A stretch of 64,000 nucleotides of DNA. Origin: Desulfobacterales bacterium. Its GTDB lineage: Bacteria > Desulfobacterota > Desulfobulbia > Desulfobulbales > JAGXFP01. The notes beneath the pieces were generated by a model. That model searched no databases and was not told the DNA's origin. It saw only the letters and a list, made by a program, of their open reading frames with translations. Position numbers and translations under genes: made by a program. Of the stretch, positions 49,612 to 57,820 are shown in pieces. The stretch lies in contig JAGXFP010000008.1 in assembly GCA_024637225.1 (NCBI GenBank), forward strand, positions 124,001 to 188,000, in the 5' to 3' direction. Numbering within the stretch: position 1 is the first letter of the stretch; the number at the start of each line of letters is the position of its first letter.

Positions 49612-51555
49612 TTACGATGCGAGCAGACTTTGCCCTTTCCGGCGAATCTCCTCGTAGCGCAGCTGGCCACAGATTCCGAATCCCGGCAGCTGCCGGATTT
49701 TATGGCGGCTGAACAGGGGGACATGGATTCCGGCCAGAAAACGGCAGAAATTTTCAGGGGAGAGCGGCTGCTCCCGATTGGCGGCCAGATGGCTGTTCAG
49801 GCCGGCAAGGATATCCAGAAGCCGCGCGTCGTCCGGCCAGTGGGGCTGGTGCGAATATTCGAGCTTGGCAATCCGCTTTCGGCAGACCGAGCAGTGCCCG
49901 CAGGACTCCGGGGCTTGCCCATCATCAAAATAGAGCGCCAGATTCCGGCTTAGACATTGGTCCAGTTCAAAAAATCGTACCATCGCGGCGATCCGTTCGA
50001 TCTCCTTACGCTCCTTTTCGGCAAAATAATCGTGCAGCCGCCCGGCCAGGCCCGGATCGGCCAAGGCCGTTGCGGTGACCCTGAAAACCTCGGTCATCCC
50101 CTTGGTTTCCAGTTCGATCAGTCCTTTGCGGTGCAGATAGTCGAGGGCGGTCACCACCCGGCTTCGCTCGCAGGGATAATCTTGCTGCAGGGTCGTGAAA
50201 TCGAGGCTGCCCCATATTTTTTTAAAGCGGGTGTTGGTGAAAACCGCTTGCAGAAAGGCCCGGCGCTCACCTTCGAACCCGGCCAGGATTTCTTCCCGCT
50301 CTTCAGTGAATTTATATTTAAATTCGGCAAAATAGGAGTAGATCGGTTGCAAGACCCCCTGTAATTCCAGCTGGACCAGCAAGGTTTTCAGGGGCAACTG
50401 CCGGATATTGGCGCCATTGGCCAGACCGGTCAGCTGCATCTCCCACTGGCCGCTTTGACCCTCCTCGCGAATGACATTCAAGACATATTCGATGGCCGAC
50501 TGCTCCGGCGTATCACCGAAGACGAAATTCTCCACGGTGTTGAGGCCGTCCAGATTAGCCAGGACCAGGCAGGACGATTCCCGGTCATCCCGGCCGGCCC
50601 GGCCGATTTCCTGACTGTAGCTTTCGATGGATTTGGGCAGATCGTAATGGATCACAAAGCGAATATCCGCTTTATCGATGCCCATCCCGAAGGCAATGGT
50701 CGCCACGATAATCCGGACCTCCCCGGCCATGAAGTCGGACTGGATCTTCCGGCGTTTTTCATCAATAAACCCGGCATGATAAGGCTGGGCGCTGATCTGA
50801 TGGCTGCCGAGAAATTCCGCAACCCGCTCGGCGCTTTTCTGCTGGGTGACGTAGACAATGCCGGGACCGCTTTGTCGGCGGACCAGCTCAAGCAACTCGG
50901 CGTCTTTGTCGGCGGTTGTCACCGGGATCACGGCCAGATCGAGATTGGCGCGATAAAATCCGGTCTGGACAATATGCCCCTCGGCAATCGCGAATTTCCG
51001 GGCCATATCCGCTTTCACTCTTTTGGTGGCCGTGGCGGTGAGCAGCAGTACCAGGGGGATTTTTAACTCCTGCCGATAGACCGGCAGTTTCAGGTAGTCC
51101 GGGCGAAAATTGTGACCCCATTCGGATATACAGTGGGCTTCATCGACCACCAGCATCGAGAGGGGCATGGAGTCGATAAAGACTCTGAATCGTTCGTTTT
51201 TAAAGCGTTCTACCGAGACCATCAGGATCTTGATTGTTCCGGCCCGGACCTCACTCATCACGCTATGGCTCTCCTCCGCCGTCAGGGAGGAGTCAATACT
51301 GGCCGCCGCTATGCCATGGCAGGCCAGAAACTCCAGCTGATCCTTCATCAGGGCCAGCAGCGGCGATACCACCAGGGTCAGATGGGGTAAAAGCAGGGCG
51401 CTCATCTGGTAGCACAAAGACTTGCCCGATCCAGTCGGGAACACCGCCAGGGAGGAATCACCGTTTAAAAGCTGACGGATGGTTTGTTCCTGGCCCGGGC
51501 GGAATTGGTCAAATCCGAACTCCCGGGCGAGGGTGGCCTGCAGATCTGAAGACAT
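49612..51555 (-). CDS. recQ: ATP-dependent DNA helicase RecQ
   Basis: 647 aa. 3'-5' helicase acting in recombination and replication repair. Motifs: FDQFRPGQEQTI, Walker A FPTGSGKSLCYQ (~40-51), DEAHCISEWGHNFRPDY, LLTATAT, FGMGIDKADIRFVIHYDLP and SYSQEIGRAGRDD. The zinc-binding cysteines appear late (DQCLSRNLALYF, ESCGHCSVC), after an extended winged-helix-like region. This order differs from E. coli RecQ and suggests a RecQ-family variant. No HRDC is evident. RBS GAGGAGAG. Other repair genes (recBCD, SNF2-like) are in the window. Confidence 0.9.
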   Translation of the reverse strand: MSSDLQATLAREFGFDQFRPGQEQTIRQLLNGDSSLAVFPTGSGKSLCYQMSALLLPHLTLVVSPLLALMKDQLEFLACHGIAAASIDSSLTAEESHSVMSEVRAGTIKILMVSVERFKNERFRVFIDSMPLSMLVVDEAHCISEWGHNFRPDYLKLPVYRQELKIPLVLLLTATATKRVKADMARKFAIAEGHIVQTGFYRANLDLAVIPVTTADKDAELLELVRRQSGPGIVYVTQQKSAERVAEFLGSHQISAQPYHAGFIDEKRRKIQSDFMAGEVRIIVATIAFGMGIDKADIRFVIHYDLPKSIESYSQEIGRAGRDDRESSCLVLANLDGLNTVENFVFGDTPEQSAIEYVLNVIREEGQSGQWEMQLTGLANGANIRQLPLKTLLVQLELQGVLQPIYSYFAEFKYKFTEEREEILAGFEGERRAFLQAVFTNTRFKKIWGSLDFTTLQQDYPCERSRVVTALDYLHRKGLIELETKGMTEVFRVTATALADPGLAGRLHDYFAEKERKEIERIAAMVRFFELDQCLSRNLALYFDDGQAPESCGHCSVCRKRIAKLEYSHQPHWPDDARLLDILAGLNSHLAANREQPLSPENFCRFLAGIHVPLFSRHKIRQLPGFGICGQLRYEEIRRKGQSLLAS

Positions 51556-51677
51556 TTTGCTCTCCTCGAAGTGGGCCTTCTTTGCACCGGCCCCGATTTT
51601 ACCATGGGTGGTACTTGCCGTCGTTACTGAATAAATCTTTCAGTTGTCTTTTGCCGGGGGGTAGGGTTGCGCCAGGT

Positions 51678-52124
51678 TCAATCCCTGAAGGTCAGCCGGT
51701 TGAAGCCCCCTTTTTCATACCAGGGGCGCTCCGCCTCGATTCCCTCAATTTCAACCAGAAATACCTCGAGAATCAAATAGACCCTGGTGCCTTTTCTGAC
51801 GCAACCGGTGGTGGTCTGGCCATGGCTGCCGAGGGCGGCATGGAGGTGGATCTTCGGCTCGTCGCCGTCCCAGTAAATCGAACCGGCCCCGAGGGTCTCT
51901 CTGGCGCTGTTCTCTTCCACTGAAGCCCAGACCGGCTCCGGCGGCATGGTCGGCTCCTGGGGGCCGGTAACGAATTCGGCCTGTCTGAGGCCGCCGATTA
52001 CCTGAAACCAGCCCTGTCTGATCTGTTCATTTCTGACGATCTCCAGTAGTCCTTTCAGGAAGTCATCGCCCTCGTCGAAACGGATTGTGAAAATTCGGCC
52101 GGTCCGGCCCTGTCGATAGTCCAT
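51678..52124 (-). CDS. PPC (DUF296) domain protein
   Basis: 148 aa from ATG 52124, 5 bases after the darP stop, with GGAGG upstream inside the end of darP; the frame also has a TTG at 52142. A single PPC/DUF296 domain: FTIRFDEGDDFLKGLLEIV, FQVIGGLRQAEFV and the conserved metal-type KIHLHAALGSHGQTTTG. Bacterial PPC proteins form trimers of unknown biochemical role; in plants and some others the domain accompanies AT-hooks, absent here. Probably co-transcribed with darP. Confidence 0.88.
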   Translation of the reverse strand: MDYRQGRTGRIFTIRFDEGDDFLKGLLEIVRNEQIRQGWFQVIGGLRQAEFVTGPQEPTMPPEPVWASVEENSARETLGAGSIYWDGDEPKIHLHAALGSHGQTTTGCVRKGTRVYLILEVFLVEIEGIEAERPWYEKGGFNRLTFRD

Positions 52125-52128
52125 GACG

Positions 52129-52680
52129 TTACTCGCCTCCAATTCCCGAGAACCGGCGTTTTTCCGCCGCCGCCTTTAAAAGCCGGTAAATCTCCTTTGA
52201 TTTGCCCGGCTTTCTGGTGACCGCGAAGTTTTCCGCCGCTTTGCGTAAATCTTCCAGATTGAGGGCGGGGAAGATCTCCAGCAGCCTTTGCAGGATCGGG
52301 GCCTGGCGCGACATGGTGAAATAGCCTTCGTGATCTTTCCGGTCGTTGTATTCATCAATGGCGGCAGCGATAATGTCGTTTCTCAGTCTATCCAGTTCTT
52401 CACGTTCGATATTGTTTTTCAGCTGCGAGCCGCGGCGGCTCGCAAGAAATTCGAGAATCTCGTCAACCGGTTGCTGGCGAAGTTCCTTGGCGATGTACTT
52501 AATCTGCCTTTTTCTTGAGCCTGCCTTGAGATTGGCGACCGCCTTGATCTCCTCGCGAAGAAAGTCGTCGCAAGGCAGTTCGGCCAGATCGGCCCGCGGC
52601 AGTTCCGCGAGCTCCTTGCTCAAGTTCTCGATCTCCTTGGCCTGACGTTTTTTTTGGGTGCGACTGGTGGTATGATCCAT
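52129..52680 (-). CDS. darP: Ribosome-associated protein DarP (YjgA, DUF615)
   Basis: 183 aa from ATG 52680 (AAGGG upstream); an upstream start at 52731 is unlikely. The helical, very charged sequence matches the DUF615 pattern: SRTQKKRQAKEIENLSKELA, LPCDDFLREEIKAVANLKAG, SRKRQIKYIAKELRQQ and APILQRLLEIFPALNLEDLR. DarP associates with the 50S subunit late in assembly and promotes peptidyl-transferase-centre formation. Typical in Gamma- and Betaproteobacteria, less common elsewhere. Confidence 0.9.
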   Translation of the reverse strand: MDHTTSRTQKKRQAKEIENLSKELAELPRADLAELPCDDFLREEIKAVANLKAGSRKRQIKYIAKELRQQPVDEILEFLASRRGSQLKNNIEREELDRLRNDIIAAAIDEYNDRKDHEGYFTMSRQAPILQRLLEIFPALNLEDLRKAAENFAVTRKPGKSKEIYRLLKAAAEKRRFSGIGGE

Positions 52681-53138
52681 TTTTCCCTTTATCCTGAATT
52701 CGTGACGGCTTAAATAGATTTTGCTTATCAAGTTGTTGTTGCGTGCAAAAAAACGTTTTTTACTGGGGAGGCTTGATTTACACCGCCGCCCTGCGGGGCG
52801 CCCGATAACGGCGCATCTGCGCCCCGCAGGAAGTGCCCCCCCTCAAGGAGGGATTGAACAGAACCCTTGGGTGCCGCGTTGGCAACTCGTTAATATATTA
52901 TTAAGTATTATCAACATCAATGCCGCCTTGCATCTGCACAGTTCTCGAACGCTCACGGATTCAGATTTTTGCTATGGCGGTAAGGCTTTTTTTGTTGCCT
53001 TTCGGCGACGGCCTAAAGTAGAATCTCCATATTCCCAATATCATTGCATTCGCAACCGATCACCGCAAGACGCGGTATTTTTTCGTGATCCTTTACCTTT
53101 AACCAGCTTATTACCATAAATAAATAAGGAAATTCGTT
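52681..53138. other. 458-base intergenic region with a long inverted repeat
   Basis: No credible gene between darP (-) and the Fe-dependent dehydrogenase (+). The main structure is a perfect 12-bp inverted repeat, CCTGCGGGGCGC (52790-52801) and GCGCCCCGCAGG (52819-52830), with a 17-base loop and no T-run. An AT-rich stretch just before 53139 (ATAAATAAATAAGGA) supplies the RBS of the dehydrogenase gene. Confidence 0.6.
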
Positions 53139-54311
53139 ATGAGTCATAAAACATTTACCATCAATCAACCTACCCGGATAACTTTCGGAATCGGAGCCAT
53201 TGCCGGCCTGGCCGATCTGGTCAGGGAGGAGGGCGGCACCAAACCCTTCCTGGTCGTGGACCCCGGCATCAAGAAGGCGGGGCTCCTGGCGCGGATCACC
53301 GCTCCTTTGAAGAAGGCCAAAATGGACTTCGAGGTGTACGACAAGGTCGATCCGGAGCCGGGGCTGAAGCTGGCCGATGCCGGCTGCAAGCTCGCCAAGA
53401 AGAGCGGCTGCGACTGCGTGATCGGGGTCGGCGGCGGTTCGGCCATGGATGTCGCCAAGGCGGTGAGTATCCTCTTGACCAACGGCGGCAAGGCCGAGGA
53501 TTATCTGGGGGTCGGCAAGATCGCTAAACCGGGGGTGCCGAAGATCATGGTGCCGACCACGGCCGGTACCGGCGCCGAGGTCACCTTCACCGCGGTTTTC
53601 ATTAACGAGAAGACCAAATCCAAGGGCGGCATGAACGGCGCGCCCCTCTATCCGAACGCGGCCCTGCTCGACCCGGAACTGACCGTTTCGATGCCGCCCC
53701 GGATAACCGCCTCCACCGGCATCGACGCCTTTACCCATGCCATCGAGAGTTATGTCTCGACCAAGGCCCACCCGATCTCCGACATGTACGCCCTGGAGGC
53801 GATCGAGATGATCAGCCGCAACCTGCCCCGGGCCTATGCCAACGGCAACGATCTCGCCGCCCGTTCCGAGATGCTGATGGGCAGTCTGCTGGCCGGCAAG
53901 GCCCTGGCCACGGCCGGGGTCGGTCTGGTCCACGCCATGGCCTATCCTTTGGGCGGCATGTTCGGGATCCCGCATGGGCTCGCCAACGCGGTCCTCTTGC
54001 CCTATGTGATCGAGTACAACCTGATCGGCAATCCCGGCAAATACGCGGCGGTGGCCGAGGTCATGGGCTACGATGCCTCCGATATGCCGATTCGGGAAGC
54101 GGCGGCCCTGGCGGTGGAGGCGATTTTCAATCTGAACAGCGATGTGGGGATTCCCTCAAGCCTGGCCGCGCTCGATATCCCGGTCGAGAAGGTTCCGGAG
54201 ATGGCTGATATCGCCTTGAAGGTCACGGTGCCGGTTGAAAATAATCCGCGAATCCCGATCAGGGACGAGGTGATCCAGGTTTACCACAATGCCTTGATCG
54301 GCTGGGAATAG
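53139..54311 (+). CDS. kdnB: Iron-dependent alcohol dehydrogenase, candidate KdnB (3-deoxy-octulosonate 8-oxidase)
   Basis: 390 aa, group III Fe-ADH. Nucleotide loop GGGSAMDVAKAVSIL (~98-112) and PTTAGTGAEVT. Metal ligands Asp and His appear in GIDAFTHAIESY (~203), and His in LVHAMAYPLGGMFGIPHG (~268-285). On family alone it could be any Fe-ADH. Its neighbours decide: the next gene is an aminotransferase of the KdnA type and kdsB follows. In Shewanella oneidensis the same trio oxidises Kdo at C8, transaminates it to 8-amino-Kdo (Kdo8N), and activates it as the CMP sugar. The symbol rests on synteny. Confidence 0.72.
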   Translation: MSHKTFTINQPTRITFGIGAIAGLADLVREEGGTKPFLVVDPGIKKAGLLARITAPLKKAKMDFEVYDKVDPEPGLKLADAGCKLAKKSGCDCVIGVGGGSAMDVAKAVSILLTNGGKAEDYLGVGKIAKPGVPKIMVPTTAGTGAEVTFTAVFINEKTKSKGGMNGAPLYPNAALLDPELTVSMPPRITASTGIDAFTHAIESYVSTKAHPISDMYALEAIEMISRNLPRAYANGNDLAARSEMLMGSLLAGKALATAGVGLVHAMAYPLGGMFGIPHGLANAVLLPYVIEYNLIGNPGKYAAVAEVMGYDASDMPIREAAALAVEAIFNLNSDVGIPSSLAALDIPVEKVPEMADIALKVTVPVENNPRIPIRDEVIQVYHNALIGWE

Positions 54312-54315
54312 TGAT

Positions 54316-54467
54316 GATGGCGTCGTAAAAACTCCGATCTACTGCGTCGTGGCGCCCCAAGGGCACTTCCTTCGGGGCGCATTTTTGCTCCTTCGGCATA
54401 CCGTATGTATGGCCGCAGTCACAAAAATGCCTCACTCCTTGGATATCGAAGTTTTTGCTTAGCCATC
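54316..54467. repeat. Dispersed ~150-bp repeat, family A, copy 2
   Basis: 152 bp just downstream of the dehydrogenase gene, with the family ends (GATGG, 4 bases, GTAAAAA; TTTTTGC, 4 bases, CCATC). The interior differs from copy 1 and holds a perfect 9-bp inverted repeat (GCATTTTTG 54379-54387, CAAAAATGC 54422-54430). A further single family-A end lies at 54621-54637. Confidence 0.75.
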
Positions 54468-54522
54468 CCGCACTCTTTGTAAGGTCATCAATAGTGATAA
54501 CTCGCAAAAAGTGATAAGCCAT

Positions 54523-54609
54523 GTCATTGCGAGGAGCGAAGCGACGAAGTAATCCAGTATTTCCAACTGGTGAGAAGGTTCTGGATTGCTTCGCTGCGCT
54601 CGCAATGAC
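54523..54609. repeat. Palindromic dispersed repeat, family B, copy 1
   Basis: 87 bp with 11-bp perfect terminal arms, GTCATTGCGAG and CTCGCAATGAC, and an imperfect inner stem (GCGAAGCGACGAAG / CTTCGCTGCGC). Can fold as one long hairpin. A diverged copy is at 37758-37843 and a fragment at 61268-61303. With the family A copies it fills the 54312-54670 gap, which has no gene. Confidence 0.8.
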
Positions 54610-54670
54610 TGAATTTGTGACTTTTTGCGACGCCATCAATAGTGGCTGTCGAAAATAAAAGGAGGCTGAA

Positions 54671-55873
54671 ATGCCCGGATTTGAAGTGTTTGGTGAGGAA
54701 GAAAAAAGGGAGATCATGGAGGTTCTCGATACCGGGGTGCTTTTCCGCTACGAATTCCCCGAGCAGCGCAAGGGCATCTATAAGGTTAGAACCTTCGAGG
54801 AAAAATTTGCCGCCTACAGCGGGGCCAAATACGGTCAGGCGGTTACCTCCGGCACCGTCGCCCTGAAGGTCGCCCTGGCGGTCCTCGGGGTCGGGCCGGG
54901 CGACGAGGTAATCACCCAGGGTTTCACCTTTGTCGCCACTTGGGAGGCGATCCTCGATATCGGCGCGGTGCCGGTTTTTACCGAGATCGACGAGACCCTG
55001 AACATGGACCCGGCCGATCTGGAAAAGAAGATCACCGACAAGACCAGGGCGATTATCCCGGTCCATATGATGGGATCTGCCGCCAGGATCGAGGAGATCG
55101 TCGCCATTGCCGACCGGCACGGGATTCCGGTCATCGAGGATACCGCCCAGGCCGCCGGCGCCAAGCTGAACGGCAAGGGGCTGGGTTCGTTCGGCAGGCT
55201 CGGCACCTTCTCCTTCGACGCGGTCAAGACCATGACCACCGGCGAAGGGGGCATGGTGATCACCGACGATGAGGAGCTCTGGCGCAAGATGAGCGAGTAC
55301 CACGACCACGGCCACGATCATGCCCAGAATCCCGGCGGTCGGGGGGGCGAGGGCAGAAGCTTCATCGGCTTCAATTACCGGATGATGGAGCTGCAGGGCG
55401 CTATCGGTCTCGCCCAGCTGGCCAAGCTCGACCTGATGATCGAGACTCAGAAACTGCATAAAACCAGATTGAAAGAGGCGGCGGCCGGGATCCCGGGGGC
55501 GACCTTCCGGACCCAGCTCGACGAAGAGGGCGACAATGCCACCTTCTTCGCCTTCCTGATGCCCGATGCAACCAAGGCCCAGGCGGTTAATGCGGTCTTG
55601 AAAGCGGAAGGCTGCGGGGCGATCTACTTTGCCGACAACACCTGGCATTACTATCCCAAATGGGAGCATCTCCTGGGCGGCAAGACCCTGGCCGAATCCG
55701 GCTGGCCCTTCGTGAGCCACGGCAAGCGGAGGGTGGTGTACGACAAGGACGCCCTCCCGCAATCGGCGGAGATCATGGGCCGCTGCCTGGTCTTTCAGGT
55801 GCCGATCAAGATGAGCGAGGAGCGGCTCCAGGAGATCTGCGCGGCTCTTGAGAAGGCGGCTTCGGCGGTTTAG
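54671..55873 (+). CDS. kdnA: DegT/DnrJ/EryC1/StrS aminotransferase, candidate KdnA
   Basis: 400 aa, PLP-dependent sugar aminotransferase. PLP Lys is in SFDAVKTMTTGEGG (~190). Family features include SGTVALKVALAVLGVGPGDEV and IEDTAQAAGA. The opening MPGFEVFGEEEK, the HDHGHDH cluster (~208-214) and the downstream kdsB resemble my recollection of Shewanella KdnA, which converts 8-keto-8-deoxy-Kdo to 8-amino-Kdo using glutamate. RBS GGAGG. Alternatively it makes another amino sugar, but the Fe-ADH plus kdsB context favours Kdo8N. Confidence 0.75.
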   Translation: MPGFEVFGEEEKREIMEVLDTGVLFRYEFPEQRKGIYKVRTFEEKFAAYSGAKYGQAVTSGTVALKVALAVLGVGPGDEVITQGFTFVATWEAILDIGAVPVFTEIDETLNMDPADLEKKITDKTRAIIPVHMMGSAARIEEIVAIADRHGIPVIEDTAQAAGAKLNGKGLGSFGRLGTFSFDAVKTMTTGEGGMVITDDEELWRKMSEYHDHGHDHAQNPGGRGGEGRSFIGFNYRMMELQGAIGLAQLAKLDLMIETQKLHKTRLKEAAAGIPGATFRTQLDEEGDNATFFAFLMPDATKAQAVNAVLKAEGCGAIYFADNTWHYYPKWEHLLGGKTLAESGWPFVSHGKRRVVYDKDALPQSAEIMGRCLVFQVPIKMSEERLQEICAALEKAASAV

Positions 55874-55901
55874 ACAAGAAGAAGCGGATTATAGAAGTGT
55901 T

Positions 55902-55934
55902 AAAGGGGGCGTCTTACGGCGCCCCTTTATTTTT
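55902..55934 (+). terminator. Terminator downstream of the kdnA candidate
   Basis: Stem AAAGGGG (55902-55908) with CCCCTTT (55922-55928), inner GC pairs, followed by ATTTTT. The right arm overlaps the stop codon of rsmJ on the other strand. Confidence 0.75.
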
Positions 55935-56730
55935 GCCCTGAGCGGGATTGCTCCCGGATAAAGTAAACGTCGAAGCGGTGGCTTTTGGTCTTGAAGTCCA
56001 GATCCGGTTTCGCGCCAGGCAGGGGCGTTGCGGCGGCGGGGCGTTTGACCACGACCCGTTTGGTTGCCACGGTCAGGGCGGCGGATAAAAGCCGGTCGCT
56101 GTCCTCATCGTCACCGACCAGGGTCCGTAAGATCCGCATCTCTTTTTTGACCAGGGCGCTCTTGTTCCGGTGGGGGTACATCGGGTCGAGATAGACCACT
56201 TCCGGACGGCGCTCCTCCTCCATCCTGGTCGCTTCCAGCAAGATGTCGCCCTTGCTTAAGGACATTCTTTCCCTGACCAGCGGCCCGATCTCGGGGTCGG
56301 CCCCGGCCCGCCTCAGCCCGTCTTCCAGGAGAGCGGCGATTACCGGATTGCGCTCCAGCATCTCCACTTTGCAGCCCCGGCAGGCCAGGACAAAGGCGTC
56401 GCGGCCGAGACCGGCGGTCCCGTCCAGCACGGTCGGCCTGAGTTTCCCCTTAATGCCCATGGCCCGGACCAGGGTTTCCTTGCGGCCCTTGCTGTGGCGC
56501 CGCCGGTATTCGGCCCGGCCGGAGGTGAAATCGATCCGGATCGGTCCCGGCGCTCCTGGGCCGGTCCGGCGCAGTTGCAGTCCCTCCACGGTGACTTCCA
56601 GCAACAGGGGGTAATCGGCCGATCCGGTTTCATCTAATGGAATTTCAAGTCTTGCCGCTAGCTCCGCCGCTTTATCCGCCAGTTCCGGGGTTTCCGCCGC
56701 AACGGCTATCATGGTAATGGTTTTTGGCAC
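55927..56730 (-). CDS. rsmJ: 16S rRNA m2G1516 methyltransferase RsmJ
   Basis: 267 aa from a GTG with AAGGAAATA just upstream; ATG 56712 is also in frame. Transfers a methyl group from S-adenosylmethionine to G1516 of 16S rRNA. Features of the RsmJ family: IRIDFTSGRAEYRRRHSKG, RKETLVRAMG, VLDGTAGLGRDAFVLA (SAM loop) and VVYLDPMYPHRNKSALVKKEM (catalytic DPMYP). Lies between the kdnA and kdsB candidates on the opposite strand. Confidence 0.93.
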   Translation of the reverse strand: MPKTITMIAVAAETPELADKAAELAARLEIPLDETGSADYPLLLEVTVEGLQLRRTGPGAPGPIRIDFTSGRAEYRRRHSKGRKETLVRAMGIKGKLRPTVLDGTAGLGRDAFVLACRGCKVEMLERNPVIAALLEDGLRRAGADPEIGPLVRERMSLSKGDILLEATRMEEERRPEVVYLDPMYPHRNKSALVKKEMRILRTLVGDDEDSDRLLSAALTVATKRVVVKRPAAATPLPGAKPDLDFKTKSHRFDVYFIREQSRSGQK

Positions 56731-56852
56731 TATTTCCTTTTAAATCTGCTGGTTATGATTCGTCGGCAATGTTATTCTGGACAGCACAATGGATTGTGGA
56801 GTAAAACGGCATGGCCGTTGTCCGAGATAAATTATTCCGAAGGGATATTAGC

Positions 56853-57614
56853 ATGGATCCGACCCATAAAAAAGCCCCCAAGGTGGTGGCGATAATTCCG
56901 GCCCGCTATCATTCGAACCGTTTCGAGGGCAAGCCGCTGGCCGAAATCGCCGGTAAACCGATGATCAGGCACGTTTACGAGCGGGCCACCGCGGTTGAGC
57001 TGATCTCCCGGGTGGCGGTGGCCACCGATGATGAACGGATCGCCGACTGCGTCCGCGGTTTCGGCGGCGAGGTGGTGATGACCAGCCCCGAGCACGTCTC
57101 CGGGACCGACCGGCTAGCCGAGGCCGCCACCCTGCTCGAGATCAACGAGCAGGACGTGGTGGTCAATATCCAGGGCGATCAGCCCCTCTTCGACCAGGCC
57201 GTGGTCGAACAGGTGGCCCGGCCGCTGCTCGACGATCCGGCCCTGCCGATGTCCACCCTGATCTACAAGATCATCCGGCCCGAAGAGATCAACGACCCAA
57301 ATCATGTCAAGACGGTCTTCGATATCAACGGCATGGCCCTTTACTTTTCCCGGGCCTCGATTCCCTTCCAGCGCAACCCGGACGAGCCCCATGTCCCCAC
57401 CTATTACAAGCATCTTGGTTTCTATGCCTATCGCAAAGGGTTCCTGCTCACCTTTGTCGGCCTGCCGGAAGGGGAGTGGGAGCGCTTCGAAAAACTCGAA
57501 CAGTTGCGGGCCCTGGAATACGGTTACCGGATCAAGGTGATTCTCACCGAACACGATTCGATCGAAGTCGATACGCCCCAGGATCTGGAGAGGGTTGAGG
57601 CGATGTATCGATGA
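56853..57614 (+). CDS. kdsB: 3-deoxy-manno-octulosonate cytidylyltransferase (KdsB)
   Basis: 253 aa from ATG 56853 (AAGGGA upstream); an in-frame start at 56811 adds 14 residues. Activates Kdo (or 8-amino-Kdo) as the CMP sugar for lipopolysaccharide assembly. Motifs: VVAIIPARYHSNRFEGKPL, VATDDERIAD, VVNIQGDQPLFD and the HLGFYAYRKGFL region. E. coli KdsB is 248 aa. If the upstream kdnB and kdnA calls are right, the preferred substrate may be Kdo8N, as reported for the Shewanella enzyme. Confidence 0.93.
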   Translation: MDPTHKKAPKVVAIIPARYHSNRFEGKPLAEIAGKPMIRHVYERATAVELISRVAVATDDERIADCVRGFGGEVVMTSPEHVSGTDRLAEAATLLEINEQDVVVNIQGDQPLFDQAVVEQVARPLLDDPALPMSTLIYKIIRPEEINDPNHVKTVFDINGMALYFSRASIPFQRNPDEPHVPTYYKHLGFYAYRKGFLLTFVGLPEGEWERFEKLEQLRALEYGYRIKVILTEHDSIEVDTPQDLERVEAMYR

Positions 57615-57629
57615 GAAGAAGAGAGAAGC

Positions 57630-57706
57630 CAGGAGCCAGAAGTCAGGAGCCAGAAGTCAGAAGTCAGGAGCCAGAAGTCAGAAACCGGGAGCCAGAAGCC
57701 AGGAGC
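57630..57706 (+). repeat. Heptameric tandem repeat array (CAGRAGY)
   Basis: Eleven consecutive 7-bp units, mostly CAGGAGC or CAGAAGT, begin 15 bases after the kdsB stop. The unit length is 7, so expansion would shift any frame; the array is non-coding. A similar heptamer organisation, with other sequences, occurs at 61147-61237 and 61317-61393. Confidence 0.85.
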
Positions 57707-57820
57707 CGATTCTCGATTCTTCACTTGAAAGAACGTTGCTCGGGAAGTTCGGCGGGAAATAGAAGTCAGAAAGTTAAACAATCAATTGTTAAATTAATAA
57801 TAGCTTAAGAGGTTGAATTA

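Noticed and set aside
57630-57706. Possible CRISPR array
   Set aside because: Units are 7 bp with no spacers; a tandem heptamer repeat, and no cas genes are present.
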